Notes: generated by a model not told the origin, from the sequence alone. Positions 1 through 8,064 are shown, numbered from the stretch's first letter. The stretch: 64,000 bases of DNA from Candidatus Gastranaerophilales bacterium (GCA_947587615.1 CANPYC010000002.1:59407-123406); one strand, 5' to 3'. Numbers and translations are program-made.

Positions 1-52
1 TTTTATTATACTATAAAAAAAATTAGGTAACTATATACAATTTTACAGTAAA
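1..52. repeat. Left arm of long inverted repeat
   Basis: Bases 26-52 are the exact reverse complement of 5669-5695 (27 of 27). The match continues outward with a 2-base offset and scattered mismatches, including the shared TAGTATAAT block (reverse complement of bases in 1-25). The arm lies just outside the terminator of the first leftward gene, so it bounds the gene content of the island. The repeat may run past the window edge. Confidence 0.85.
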
Positions 53-57
53 AAGAT

Positions 58-98
58 AAAAAAAGAGGAGAAACAAATTTTTATAGTTTCTCTTCTTT
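58..98 (-). terminator. Rho-independent terminator of the first leftward gene pair
   Basis: Bases 64-74 and 86-96 form an 11-bp stem with one mismatch and an 11-base loop. On the minus strand the stem is followed by a run of seven T. It ends the transcript of the two short leftward genes at 111-643. Confidence 0.7.
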
Positions 99-110
99 TC
101 CTTTTTATTC

Positions 111-338
111 TTAAACTAAACCTTTGTCAATCTTAACTCCGTATGGAATAACGTCATCAGAGTCGTTTGTTCCTGTTTTAATCAAGAAATCGAGCATTTT
201 TTGTAACTTTTCTTCTGTATCCAAATTATTCATGGTACAAATCAAAAAATCATCTTGATTCCATATCTTTTTAAGTCTGTCAAAGACTTCTTTTCCTAAA
301 TCTGTATAATTTTCTCTAATTAAATATTTATGTGTCAT
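111..338 (-). CDS. Hypothetical protein, 75 aa
   Basis: A 75-residue acidic protein of unknown function with no signal peptide or membrane segment. It contains a central WNQDDFLICTMNNLDTEEKL stretch and is probably soluble. Its ATG follows the stop of the upstream gene by 2 bases, so the pair is co-transcribed, and a strong terminator follows it at 58-98. The cassette-like packing beside a restriction enzyme and within an inverted repeat fits an accessory gene. No family is recognised. The coding call rests on the tight operon spacing and the terminator. Confidence 0.6.
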   Translation of the reverse strand: MTHKYLIRENYTDLGKEVFDRLKKIWNQDDFLICTMNNLDTEEKLQKMLDFLIKTGTNDSDDVIPYGVKIDKGLV

Positions 339-340
339 AT

Positions 341-643
341 TTACTTAATTTCCTTTTTGTGAGTTATAATATATTTAGTACCCTTTCGTTTAAGAGTATA
401 ACCATAAGCATTATTATCCGTTGCTTGTATTTCTTTCTGTAAATACTTCTTTCTGCCATACTGTTTACTTGTCAATAACCAAGTATTCAGTGTTGACATT
501 ACAACTGCATATTCTTGTTCGGGTAGTTTGATTTCTTCATCATTGTTGTCGTTGTTATTCTCTATTATAACTCTTCTATCCGAAATCTCAAGTCCCTGTT
601 CTGTTTTACTCCATTTCTCTAAAAGTTTTCCTATTATAGTCAC
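341..643 (-). CDS. Hypothetical protein, 100 aa
   Basis: A 100-residue protein of unknown function, first gene of a two-gene leftward operon. It starts at GTG (643-641). The middle is acidic and Asn-rich (around residues 28-37); the C-terminal half is basic (RKKYLQKEI, LKRKGTKYIITHKKEIK), which could suit nucleic-acid contact, though this is inference. No domain is recognised. The intergenic region at 644-735 is shared with the divergent gene at 736, so both promoters probably lie there. Confidence 0.55.
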   Translation of the reverse strand: MTIIGKLLEKWSKTEQGLEISDRRVIIENNNDNNDEEIKLPEQEYAVVMSTLNTWLLTSKQYGRKKYLQKEIQATDNNAYGYTLKRKGTKYIITHKKEIK

Positions 644-735
644 GGTTTATTTTTATCCTTTTATTTTAATTAAAAGATTTTTTCTGAATTTTTATATTAA
701 AATATAGGAACTTTTTTAAAAGAGGATTTTTACGT

Positions 736-1110
736 ATGAATATTAAGCAAATTAATGAAGAATTAGAAAAATATTTAACTGGTTATGAAGATGAAGTTAC
801 AGAATTGCTATATAATGTTTATGAAGTAACGAAAAAATTCATTAAATATAGCCAAGAAGAACCGTTACTTGACAGTGAAAAACAACTGTATGGTTTTAGA
901 TTGCGTGATAAAAACGGTAAAATTATAATTACTGTTAATATGAATTGGACAAGAAAATTAGAAAACGGTATTCAAATAGACATAACACCTTTAAAAATTA
1001 CTGATGATAATTCACTTAAAGGTACAACTTATTGGGTTCATTCTAAAGAGGAAGCTGAAAGGGAATTACAGAAAAACAAAGAAGAATCTAACCTTGACTT
1101 TTGGCTATAA
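736..1110 (+). CDS. Hypothetical protein, 124 aa
   Basis: A 124-residue, charged, apparently cytosolic protein of unknown function. A GAGGAT ribosome-binding site lies about ten bases before the ATG. The N-terminal third looks helical; the middle (residues 50-95) alternates as beta strands (GFRLRDKNGKIIITVNM). It is divergent from the two genes at 111-643. Its last codons and stop lie at the left boundary of the IS1595-type element, so the original C-terminus may have been altered by that insertion. No family assigned. Confidence 0.55.
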   Translation: MNIKQINEELEKYLTGYEDEVTELLYNVYEVTKKFIKYSQEEPLLDSEKQLYGFRLRDKNGKIIITVNMNWTRKLENGIQIDITPLKITDDNSLKGTTYWVHSKEEAERELQKNKEESNLDFWL

Positions 1111-2163
1111 TATTAGGCAACAATTAAGTCTCTATACCTTGTTCTTACTGTCATATTGGTTAGAAGTTTTGTAAATCTGTCAGATTCAGTGTATTCTCTT
1201 GTATTAAATCTGAATACAAATTCATCTAAGTATTTTTGTAAGTGTTTTTTACTTGTAAAGTGATAAATACCAAGCAATCCTCTTTTAACTATACTCCAAA
1301 AACCTTCTATATTATTTGTAAAAGCATTTCCGTCTACATATTGGCTTAATTTATGTCTTACTATTGCATGTATATAGAATTGAGAAATACCGTTGTAGCC
1401 TAAAAATTCATCTGTATATAAATTAGCTGAATCTCTTACACATTTTATTATTTCTTTTGTTAAAGTATCTGATTTTACATTTTCAATTACTTTAGCATTT
1501 ACTTTTCCGTTTCTTTCTATCATACCAAGAACAGGTGTTTTATCTTTTGTACTTCTTCCTTGAGAGCTTTCAACTTTTTTATTTTTATGTCTGTTTTTAT
1601 TTTTACCGCCTATATATGTTTCATCTACTTCTACATGGTTATTAAGGATATTATTATTTTCAACTTCAAAACATTTTCTAATTCTTTGAAGCATAAACCA
1701 AGCTGTTTTTTGTGTAACATGTAAATCTTTAGATAATTGTAGAGATGATATACCTTTTTTATGAGAGGTTATAAGATAAATAGTCATAAACCATTTTCTT
1801 AATTCTATATTAGACGATTCAAATAAGGTTTTAGTTCTTACATTAAAGTATTTATTTGTATTTTTACAGTAATATCTGTTATTCTTACATTTATATACTT
1901 TAGAATTTTTATCAAAAGGACTTATTATATTACCATTCCATCTGATTATTTCTAAAAACTTAATGCAAGATTTTTCAGTAGGGAATGCTTTATGCAAATC
2001 GTATAAAGAAGTAAATTTATTAAAGGTTTTAAGTAATTTATCGTTTCTCATACCTTCAGTATAACGGTTTGCTGTGTCAAACATGGTCGCATCTCAAGTC
2101 CTGCTTGAGTTTTAACCTCATTTTCGCAGCAAAACTTAACAATTTTAGTCCTAATTTATTATA
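1106..2163 (-). mobile_element. IS1595-family insertion sequence (boundaries tentative)
   Basis: A single transposase gene is flanked by an imperfect inverted similarity: TATAATATTAGG at 1106-1117 against the reverse complement of CCTAATTTATTATA at 2150-2163, with further scattered matches (AATT, AAGT) inward. I could not find a convincing 8-bp target duplication, so the ends are only candidates. The element lies between an unknown gene and the type IIG restriction gene inside the inverted-repeat island. Confidence 0.5.
1113..2084 (-). CDS. IS1595-family (ISXO2-like) transposase
   Basis: DDE transposase of 323 residues that cuts and joins the ends of its own element. The N-terminal region holds the usual IS1595 substrate-binding fold, but the zinc-ribbon cysteines are mostly replaced (SPFDKNSKVYKCKNNRYYC), as in a known subgroup of the family. 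A helix-turn-helix follows (ISSLQLSKDLHVTQKTAWFM). The catalytic core shows VDETYIGGKNKNR (first Asp), TDEFLGYNG (second Asp) and NNIEGFWSIVKRGL (third acidic position region). The reading frame is intact and of normal length. The start could also be the ATG 11 codons downstream. Confidence 0.92.
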   Translation of the reverse strand: MFDTANRYTEGMRNDKLLKTFNKFTSLYDLHKAFPTEKSCIKFLEIIRWNGNIISPFDKNSKVYKCKNNRYYCKNTNKYFNVRTKTLFESSNIELRKWFMTIYLITSHKKGISSLQLSKDLHVTQKTAWFMLQRIRKCFEVENNNILNNHVEVDETYIGGKNKNRHKNKKVESSQGRSTKDKTPVLGMIERNGKVNAKVIENVKSDTLTKEIIKCVRDSANLYTDEFLGYNGISQFYIHAIVRHKLSQYVDGNAFTNNIEGFWSIVKRGLLGIYHFTSKKHLQKYLDEFVFRFNTREYTESDRFTKLLTNMTVRTRYRDLIVA

Positions 2164-2197
2164 CTAAAGGTTTTATTATCCAATAACTTATGGGTTT

Positions 2198-5100
2198 TTA
2201 TATATAATTACAAGTTTCTTCGATATAATTTACTTCAGAAGGTTCAAGTCCAAATACATCATAAATATATAGGTCTATTTGATTTTCAAAATTCTGTATT
2301 TTGTTATTGTCTTCTTCTATCAATTTTTTGTATTCCTCAAATAGTTCCATTAATTCAATTTGTTCTTTTTTGGGAATTTTAACTTTTTGGGACTTTAATT
2401 CAGACAACAAAGTTGCAAAATCATATAAATAAAATTCAGTTAGTTTATCAGGTATTTTTTGGATAGAATAAATGCTATTTAAATATTTTATAAATTTATT
2501 AGCATTTGTAATCTTTTTATTATTAAGATTTAAAAGATTATCCACGATTTTTATTATTTCTATTTGGTGTCCAACTTTTAAAGGTAATCTTTTTATATAA
2601 ATTGCTTTTGTTTGAGCCAAGGGTTTACCGACAATATGAAAATTATCATTTCTAAATATCCATTTTATTAATTTTGAATTAATTAAACCTAGTAAGTATT
2701 TTAGTTCTATATCGTTCGTATTGTTTAGTAAAGTTATTGTATGTATACTGTCTTTCGCTATTTTTAATCCTTTTATATAAGTTGCAACAGGATAATCACC
2801 AGTTTGTCGTACAAATAATTTTGGTGATTGCCATAATTTAAGCGGACGAGGACGACATAGCCATTTTCCCCATTTTATATACTCCCCTGTCCAGTTTTCC
2901 ATATAACGATTGATATTTCTGCCTTTATAATATGGCAACCAAGTCTCATCTTCTTTTACGTTTTTTGTATATGGTTTTGTTTTTATGATTTCTTCTGTTT
3001 GTTTTGGTTCTCCTTCTCCTTTGCCATAAGGAATAGCTCCCTGCCTTACTAAAAATTTTTCTCCAATAGTACAAGATTGCTTTTTAATTTTTTCTTTAAG
3101 ATTTATATCAAAGGATGTTTCACGATAATTAAAAATGTATTTTTCTTTTTGTTTTAAGTCTGATTGTTTGAAAATAGTTGTTATACCTTCATTAATAAAT
3201 GTTGATGAAAGGGTTGTTTTCCTCGGAATTGAGACAACAGAAAATCCTTTATTTATTTTGCCTTTATAAAAAATAGAAATAATTGGTTCTACAATAGCAT
3301 CCGGAAACACATTAAATAATTCAACAAAATTAATTGCAGTATAGTTATCAAACAGAAATTTACGTAATTTTACTGCACTATTTTCAAGAATTAAATATGT
3401 ATTCGGTGTAATATAACCTAAATAACCATTATTTTTAAGTAAATTCATGCCTATTTCTATGAATGTATGATAAGTATTATATCTGCCCTCTGTAGTTTTA
3501 TAAGTTTTAGATATATACTTCTTTAAATTTTTATCCAGTTTAGCACCATAAGGCGGATTTCCTACAATAATATCAAAACCACCACTAGCAAAAACTTCAG
3601 GAAATTCTTTTTGCCAATCAAAAGCATTTTCTACAACATTTTTATTAGACACTATTGAATTTCCGCATTTTATATTATTATCAAGCGATGTTAAAAGCTG
3701 ATCTTTTTTTGCAGTTTTTAACCATAATGATAACTTTGTAATTTCAACACTTTCAGGATTTATATCAACTCCATACAAATTATTTTGTAAAATTTCTTTG
3801 TCTATATCAAAAAGTGATTTTTGTATATTTAAATCGTGTTTCATATCTAGTACAAAATTCATTTCTTTGTGTAGATAATCAAAGCATTGATTCAAAAATG
3901 CTCCCGAACCGCAGGACGGATCACATATTTTTATATTTTTTAAAATTTTTTCGTACTCAGTCCAATAATGCAGATGTAGTTTTTCAATGGCTTCTATTTT
4001 TATTTTTTCATCATCTGAAGTATTTTCATTAATATTCGGAATGTCTATCCATGCAGAGAAATTGAATTTATTATCACGTTTTGTTCGAGAATTTTTTACT
4101 GTAAATTCAATTGCTCCATTTTTAAAAATGCTAGTTTTTAATTCTTCTTTTTTATTATTTAAATATGAGCCAACTGTTTGCTCAACAATATATTGAGTTA
4201 CATAATAAGGAGTATAAAAAACACCATCATCTTTTTGTTTATTGTTCTCGGATTTTATCCCTTGAATTTCATTTTTTATTTGTTCTATATCCGAAATACT
4301 TTGTTCAAAAATTTGCCCTAAAATATTTACATTTAATTCACTATTAAAATCATATACTGAAAGTTGAGTAAATGATTCTATGATGTCATCAGATATAATA
4401 AGATTATTCAAAACTTCATCATCTTTAAATAATCCTCCATTGTATCTGTTTATATTCATTGGTGGATTACCTTGATCAATTGCTCTAAATAATCCACAAA
4501 GATATTGCCATAATTGATTTTTAACTATGATTAGAGAATTTTTAGCTGAATTTACAACCAAATTTTGCAGCGTGTTATTTGGCAAAAGTCCACAATCTTC
4601 GCAAAAGCATATAAAAATAAGTCTATCCATAATTTTTTGGGCTTTTGTAAACAAAATAATTTCATCTATTTTAGGGTTATTTTCTTTTAGATTAGCAAAA
4701 AGATTTTTTCTTATAGTTTTATATTTTCCATAGAATTCATTAGTTATATTAATGCCTTCGACTTCGTTTTCTTGATAAAATTCATCTATTATTGATTTAC
4801 CGCATTTAGAAATTAAATTATCCTTGCATAAAAAGTAGTAAAACCTTAAAAATTCCTTTTTATCGTTCATTTTACGAATATCAAAAGTTTCATATTCTAA
4901 CATGGAGTTACTTTTATACAATCTCGTCTCAATATAGTTAGATACAATTACCCACCCACAGTGCTTTCCATTTTTATTCGCATATGAAAAAGCCTGCTCG
5001 ACAGGCGTAAGGTGATTATTTCTACTTTGTTTTTTGTCAAGTGGAGTTCTTGCTGCTTTTAATTCTATAACTGCCCTTACATCTTTTTCGCCTGTGTTGA

Positions 5101-5410
5101 TATTAAAATATCCTAGTGCTGCATCGGCTTCTGTCGAATCCAGTTCTGTTTTCTTTTCTCTTTCTTGATTATAACACTCACCATTATCTATTATTTCCAA
5201 ATATCCTAAAATCTGATCAAAAACTCTTGTCATAAAAGTACCTTGAATCGCAGTTTCTTTTATTTTGTCAAGGTTTGTATCATTAGCAGCATCACACCAC
5301 TTACAAATTTCTTCATATTTTTTATCAAAATCAACTATATTGTTTTGATCATAGTGTTCCAATCTATTATTAGTTAAATACTTTTTAAAAATATATGCAA
5401 CACTATTCAT
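2198..5410 (-). CDS. Type IIG restriction-modification enzyme (Eco57I-like)
   Basis: A single-chain restriction endonuclease and N6-adenine DNA methyltransferase of about 1070 residues. The N-terminal nuclease shows a PD-(D/E)xK-like arrangement (Asp in STEADAALGYF near residue 98, then VIELK near 116-120). The methyltransferase core has motif I DPSCGSGAF near residue 500 and the catalytic NPPY motif (IVGNPPYGAKL) near 620. The C-terminal third is the target-recognition region (QGAIPYGKGEGEPK, WLPYYKGRNINRY). I prefer the ATG at 5410 because GGAGG lies six bases upstream; a longer frame begins with TTG at 5416. No separate R, M or S gene is nearby, consistent with type IIG. Its start overlaps the stop of the small leader ORF by one base. 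Confidence 0.93.
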   Translation of the reverse strand: MNSVAYIFKKYLTNNRLEHYDQNNIVDFDKKYEEICKWCDAANDTNLDKIKETAIQGTFMTRVFDQILGYLEIIDNGECYNQEREKKTELDSTEADAALGYFNINTGEKDVRAVIELKAARTPLDKKQSRNNHLTPVEQAFSYANKNGKHCGWVIVSNYIETRLYKSNSMLEYETFDIRKMNDKKEFLRFYYFLCKDNLISKCGKSIIDEFYQENEVEGINITNEFYGKYKTIRKNLFANLKENNPKIDEIILFTKAQKIMDRLIFICFCEDCGLLPNNTLQNLVVNSAKNSLIIVKNQLWQYLCGLFRAIDQGNPPMNINRYNGGLFKDDEVLNNLIISDDIIESFTQLSVYDFNSELNVNILGQIFEQSISDIEQIKNEIQGIKSENNKQKDDGVFYTPYYVTQYIVEQTVGSYLNNKKEELKTSIFKNGAIEFTVKNSRTKRDNKFNFSAWIDIPNINENTSDDEKIKIEAIEKLHLHYWTEYEKILKNIKICDPSCGSGAFLNQCFDYLHKEMNFVLDMKHDLNIQKSLFDIDKEILQNNLYGVDINPESVEITKLSLWLKTAKKDQLLTSLDNNIKCGNSIVSNKNVVENAFDWQKEFPEVFASGGFDIIVGNPPYGAKLDKNLKKYISKTYKTTEGRYNTYHTFIEIGMNLLKNNGYLGYITPNTYLILENSAVKLRKFLFDNYTAINFVELFNVFPDAIVEPIISIFYKGKINKGFSVVSIPRKTTLSSTFINEGITTIFKQSDLKQKEKYIFNYRETSFDINLKEKIKKQSCTIGEKFLVRQGAIPYGKGEGEPKQTEEIIKTKPYTKNVKEDETWLPYYKGRNINRYMENWTGEYIKWGKWLCRPRPLKLWQSPKLFVRQTGDYPVATYIKGLKIAKDSIHTITLLNNTNDIELKYLLGLINSKLIKWIFRNDNFHIVGKPLAQTKAIYIKRLPLKVGHQIEIIKIVDNLLNLNNKKITNANKFIKYLNSIYSIQKIPDKLTEFYLYDFATLLSELKSQKVKIPKKEQIELMELFEEYKKLIEEDNNKIQNFENQIDLYIYDVFGLEPSEVNYIEETCNYI

Positions 5411-5499
5411 TAACAACCTCCATTATGAAAGTTGTTAATAGAAAATCTTTTAGGCGGTACCCCCCCGACAATTTGCATAATATCGAGTTTTTTGAACAT
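5410..5499 (-). CDS. Small leader ORF, 29 aa, coupled to the restriction gene
   Basis: ATG at 5499 follows a GGGAG site by 8 bases. The 29-residue product starts MFKKLDIMQIVGGVPPKRF and its TAA shares one base with the ATG of the type IIG gene (TAATG overlap), an arrangement typical of translational coupling. The frame contains seven consecutive G (coding strand; 5460-5466), rare in such AT-rich DNA. A one-base change in the tract shifts the small frame into stops rather than fusing it to the enzyme. Function unknown: leader peptide or short regulator are both possible. Confidence 0.45.
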   Translation of the reverse strand: MFKKLDIMQIVGGVPPKRFSINNFHNGGC

Positions 5500-5570
5500 C
5501 TTCTATACTCCCTAAAAATAAGTTGCTTTAATAATATATCCATATTTTAATATAAAATTTTAGAATTTAA

Positions 5571-5588
5571 AATAGGGGGGAGGGGGAG
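5571..5588 (+). other. G-rich tract upstream of the restriction gene
   Basis: Six G, one A, five G and a further AG occur in an otherwise AT-rich intergenic region (5500-5668). The tract lies between the leader ORF and the right inverted-repeat arm. It could influence transcription or be a slippage site. Nothing else coding is seen between 5500 and 5668. Confidence 0.5.
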
Positions 5589-5668
5589 AATATATTAAGT
5601 TGTTAAAATTGTGTATATGAACACAAAAAAATAGCTAAAATAACCATGGTTAGAGTGTTTTAGATGTG

Positions 5669-5722
5669 TTTACTGTAAAATTGTATATAGTTACCAAAAA
5701 TTATTTTTGTAGTATAATTTTA
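5669..5722. repeat. Right arm of long inverted repeat
   Basis: Bases 5669-5695 are the perfect reverse complement of 26-52. The arm begins with the small palindrome TTTACTGTAAA. Its outer part (5696-5722) resembles the outer part of the left arm and contains a -10-like TATAAT, so it also serves as the promoter region of the outward gene at 5725. It may be a terminal repeat of a mobile unit or a duplicated promoter/operator. Confidence 0.85.
5690..5718 (+). promoter_or_regulatory. Probable promoter of the small secreted-protein gene
   Basis: TATAAT at 5713-5718 lies seven bases before the ATG at 5725, so the transcript would be nearly leaderless or the real start may be ATG 5728. The -35 region falls in the inverted-repeat arm (GTTACC/TTACCA), a weak match. 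Confidence 0.4.
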
Positions 5723-5724
5723 AT

Positions 5725-6066
5725 ATGATGAAAAAAATTTTTTTAACGGTTTTAGCGCTTCTTTTTTCTTTCAACTCGGCATTTGCAATTAGAGCCTTGA
5801 GTGAGGATGATTACGAGCAATTTAGAAAAAGTTTACATTTAAATCAATGGCAAAAGACAAAAATTGAAGAAATTGAAGCTAATGCGCAAAAAGAAAAACA
5901 ACCTTATTACGATTTATTAAAAGCTAACGATATTTCTAACGACAAAAGACGAGAAGCACAAGAAAAAGTCCATGAGCTTGATTTAGAAAAAGACAAGCAA
6001 ATTTTAAAAATTTTAAATATTAAACAACAGTTCATGTATAAAGAGTTTAATTCAAGACAAACTTAA
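5725..6066 (+). CDS. Small secreted helical protein (Spy/LTXXQ-like size)
   Basis: A 113-residue protein with a clear signal peptide (basic start, hydrophobic run, AFA cleavage motif near residue 21). The mature part is highly charged and predicted helical (LHLNQWQKTKIEEIEANAQ, then KRREAQEKVHELDLEKDKQI). Its size and its LxxxQxxKI pattern recall periplasmic Spy/CpxP-type proteins, but no diagnostic LTxxQ repeat is seen. Likely envelope-located. It has no close operon partner; the thioredoxin gene follows after 76 bases and may be separately expressed. Confidence 0.7.
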   Translation: MMKKIFLTVLALLFSFNSAFAIRALSEDDYEQFRKSLHLNQWQKTKIEEIEANAQKEKQPYYDLLKANDISNDKRREAQEKVHELDLEKDKQILKILNIKQQFMYKEFNSRQT

Positions 6067-6142
6067 TTATTTTAATTTAAATAATATAGGCAATTAAATT
6101 AAATTGCTTTGATGATATACTCCTTTTCAAAAGGAGATAAAA

Positions 6143-6448
6143 ATGTTTGTAGAATTAGATGATAAAAACTTTAAACAAGAAACTTCAAACGGGCTAAAGC
6201 TTGTTGATTTTTATACAACTTGGTGTAAATATTGCATAAATCAGCAATCGGTTCTTGAAGAATTAAGCGACAACGGTTTTTGGATTGGCAAGCTTGATTG
6301 TGATAAATATCAAAAAATTGCACAAGAGCATGGAGTTAGCGGTTTTCCGAGTTTTATTCTTTTTAAAAACGGAAAAATTGCAGCGCAATTTGCGGGATAT
6401 CACACAAAAAGTCAGCTGTTAAATAAGCTTACGGGGCATTTAACATAA
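6143..6448 (+). CDS. Thioredoxin-family protein
   Basis: A 101-residue single-domain thioredoxin fold. The redox site is DFYTTWCKYC near residues 22-31, a CxxC centre with Lys-Tyr in place of the classical Gly-Pro, which should shift its redox potential. The cis-proline is present (VSGFPSFILF) and the C-terminal FKNGKIAAQFAGYHTKSQL matches the family. No signal peptide, so cytosolic. An AAGGAG site precedes the ATG. Reductase or disulfide carrier partners are not in the window. Confidence 0.9.
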   Translation: MFVELDDKNFKQETSNGLKLVDFYTTWCKYCINQQSVLEELSDNGFWIGKLDCDKYQKIAQEHGVSGFPSFILFKNGKIAAQFAGYHTKSQLLNKLTGHLT

Positions 6449-6494
6449 TATTTGGGCTTATTGTTGTTGAAAAAAATTAACCTTTAGATTTATT

Positions 6495-6522
6495 TTGAAA
6501 TTGTAAATTTTTATGTTATAAT
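6495..6522 (+). promoter_or_regulatory. Promoter for the 69-aa tagged protein
   Basis: TTGAAA at 6495-6500 and TATAAT at 6517-6522 are separated by 16 bases, a near-consensus vegetative promoter. An AAGGAG site precedes the ATG at 6590. Confidence 0.6.
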
Positions 6523-6589
6523 AATATACGCTAAAGCAATAAATTTTATGCAGAGTGTTTATATATATGTGTTGTAAGGAGAATGCTAA

Positions 6590-6799
6590 ATGATTACAAG
6601 TGTCCCATCTTTCAAAGCAAACCAACTAAACTCGGCAAGAGATTTGTATGATGCTAAACTGGTTAAAAACGAGCAAACCGCTCAAAGTCAAACAAACAAA
6701 ACAGCCAATATGGCAAATGAAAATTCTCTTACCTACAATTCGACTAAAGCCGCAATTACTATGCAAGGTACGGGTCAAAAGCTTGATGTAATGGCTTAA
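6590..6799 (+). CDS. Small protein with N-terminal SFK motif, 69 aa
   Basis: A 69-residue hydrophilic, Asn/Gln/Ala-rich protein beginning MITSVPSFKANQLNSARDLY. It has no hydrophobic segment. The VPSFKAN start resembles the I/V-x-F-K/Q/G/S leader of several other proteins in this window (13527, 24173, 47839, 49021). A good promoter (6495-6522) and a strong ribosome-binding site support expression. Function unknown; the low complexity suggests a disordered, possibly structural or exported product. Confidence 0.7.
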   Translation: MITSVPSFKANQLNSARDLYDAKLVKNEQTAQSQTNKTANMANENSLTYNSTKAAITMQGTGQKLDVMA

Positions 6800-6803
6800 T
6801 TTA

Positions 6804-7772
6804 CTAAAATAATTTAAATATCAATGCCTTGAAAAATTTTAAACAGACTTTTAGGTCTATACAAAAAACAATCTTGAAAAACATTTTAACATAATTAAAT
6901 TTATTAAAAAGTCGGATTAGATTACTTTTATTGTTCATAAACATTTTTAAAGTATCTAATCTGATTTTTTTATTCCAATTTATTAATTTTTCTATGTAGA
7001 TATCGTTTAAATATTTTTTTGTACCGACGGGTTTTGTGCTTTGAGAATTATTTAAGTTGTGGTATCGGTATAAATAACATACGCAGCTTATATTAACAGA
7101 ACCCCCCACAAGGTGTAAAAGGGAAAAAATTACCTTGTCTGCTCCCGTTTTCCAAAAAGCTTTATCGGGGTAAAAGTCTAAAATTTTTAAAGCTTCCCTT
7201 CTAAACATGGCAGAACTGCTAGGATTCCAACTCCAAAGAGCAAAAGGAGCTTTGACTTTTTTAAGAGTGAATTTATCATCAACTTTTAAAAGCGTTTCAA
7301 TTTCTTTATAATTAACGGTCTTTTGGCTTGCGTAAATTGGGTTATTGGAATAGTTGAGGGATAATACTTCGTCGTTTTCGTTGATTATGCCGCAGGCGCA
7401 GCTTACCAGAGCAAAATTGTTGTTCAGATGTGTATAAAGAAGCGTGTTGATATAATTAGGAAGTAAAATATCATCAGCGTCAATCATACAGATAAATTCG
7501 CCTTTTGCAGCTTTCAAACCCTCCATAAAGGCGCAAAGCTGTCCTTGGTTTTCTTTGAGGTTTATAATTTTTATTTTTTTATTTTTTTCAAATTGTTTTA
7601 GTATGAAAGAATTTTCATTGTCAGAGTTGTCATTAACTATTATTATTTCAAAATTTTGATAGTTTTGATTTAGAACACTTGAAACACAAGGGTTTATGTA
7701 TTTTGAAAGGTTGTAATATGTTATAATCAGGCTGACTTTAGGCTCTTTAACAATATTATTTTTTATTTTCAT
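6804..7772 (-). CDS. Family 2 glycosyltransferase
   Basis: A 322-residue GT-A fold enzyme that transfers a sugar from a nucleotide donor, probably for surface polysaccharide or glycolipid. The N-terminal catalytic half shows VSLIITYYNLSKYINPCVSS, IIIVNDNSD (nucleotide binding) and MIDADDILLP, where DAD is the metal-binding DxD-type motif. The C-terminal half lacks strong membrane helices apart from a hydrophobic tail. It converges on the 69-aa gene with only four bases between stops. No sugar pathway genes adjoin it, so the substrate is unknown. Confidence 0.88.
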   Translation of the reverse strand: MKIKNNIVKEPKVSLIITYYNLSKYINPCVSSVLNQNYQNFEIIIVNDNSDNENSFILKQFEKNKKIKIINLKENQGQLCAFMEGLKAAKGEFICMIDADDILLPNYINTLLYTHLNNNFALVSCACGIINENDEVLSLNYSNNPIYASQKTVNYKEIETLLKVDDKFTLKKVKAPFALWSWNPSSSAMFRREALKILDFYPDKAFWKTGADKVIFSLLHLVGGSVNISCVCYLYRYHNLNNSQSTKPVGTKKYLNDIYIEKLINWNKKIRLDTLKMFMNNKSNLIRLFNKFNYVKMFFKIVFCIDLKVCLKFFKALIFKLF

Positions 7773-7956
7773 AAAATTATCTTAGCATGATAAAAAAAGA
7801 CTTGATTATTTTTTTTGTTTATTTTAATATTAATAATGTCCTTGAAACATTGGTTTCTATTGAACAGATTGAAAGTTATTGAAAGTTGCAATTCATAATT
7901 CATAATTCGTCTTTCAATTACAAAATGAATTTAAATTAAATGAAAATTAAATAACT

Positions 7957-8032
7957 GGGGGATTAGCTCAATTGGTAGAGCACCTGCTTTGCACGCAGGG
8001 GGTTAGGAGTTCGAGTCTCCTATTCTCCACCA
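7957..8032 (+). tRNA. tRNA-Ala (anticodon TGC)
   Basis: A complete cloverleaf. The acceptor GGGGGAT (7957-7963) pairs with ATTCTCC (8022-8028, with G-U pairs), D arm GCTC/GAGC, anticodon loop TTTGCAC with TGC, T loop TTCGAGT. The discriminator A is followed by an encoded CCA. It forms one side of a decayed integrase locus. Confidence 0.97.
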
Positions 8033-8040
8033 TTTATAAA

Positions 8041-8064
8041 AAGAGCCTGAAAAGGCTCTTTTTT
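8041..8064 (+). terminator. Terminator after tRNA-Ala
   Basis: AGAGCC and GGCTCT form a perfect stem around a four to six base loop, followed directly by six T. It lies nine bases after the encoded CCA. Confidence 0.9.

Noticed and set aside
1113..2084. Missing zinc-ribbon cysteines as sign of a dead transposase
   Set aside because: A subgroup of IS1595 transposases naturally has SPYD-like residues there, and the catalytic core is intact.
1106..2163. 8-bp target duplication of the IS1595 element
   Set aside because: I compared flanks of the candidate ends and found no convincing match, so the boundaries are left tentative.
3814..4733. Several plus-strand ORFs inside the restriction gene
   Set aside because: They are antisense shadows of the long conserved type IIG frame, without ribosome-binding sites or recognisable domains.
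5460..5466. Phase-variable fusion of the leader ORF to the restriction gene
   Set aside because: Adding or removing one G leads to a stop before the restriction start in both cases, so no fusion arises.
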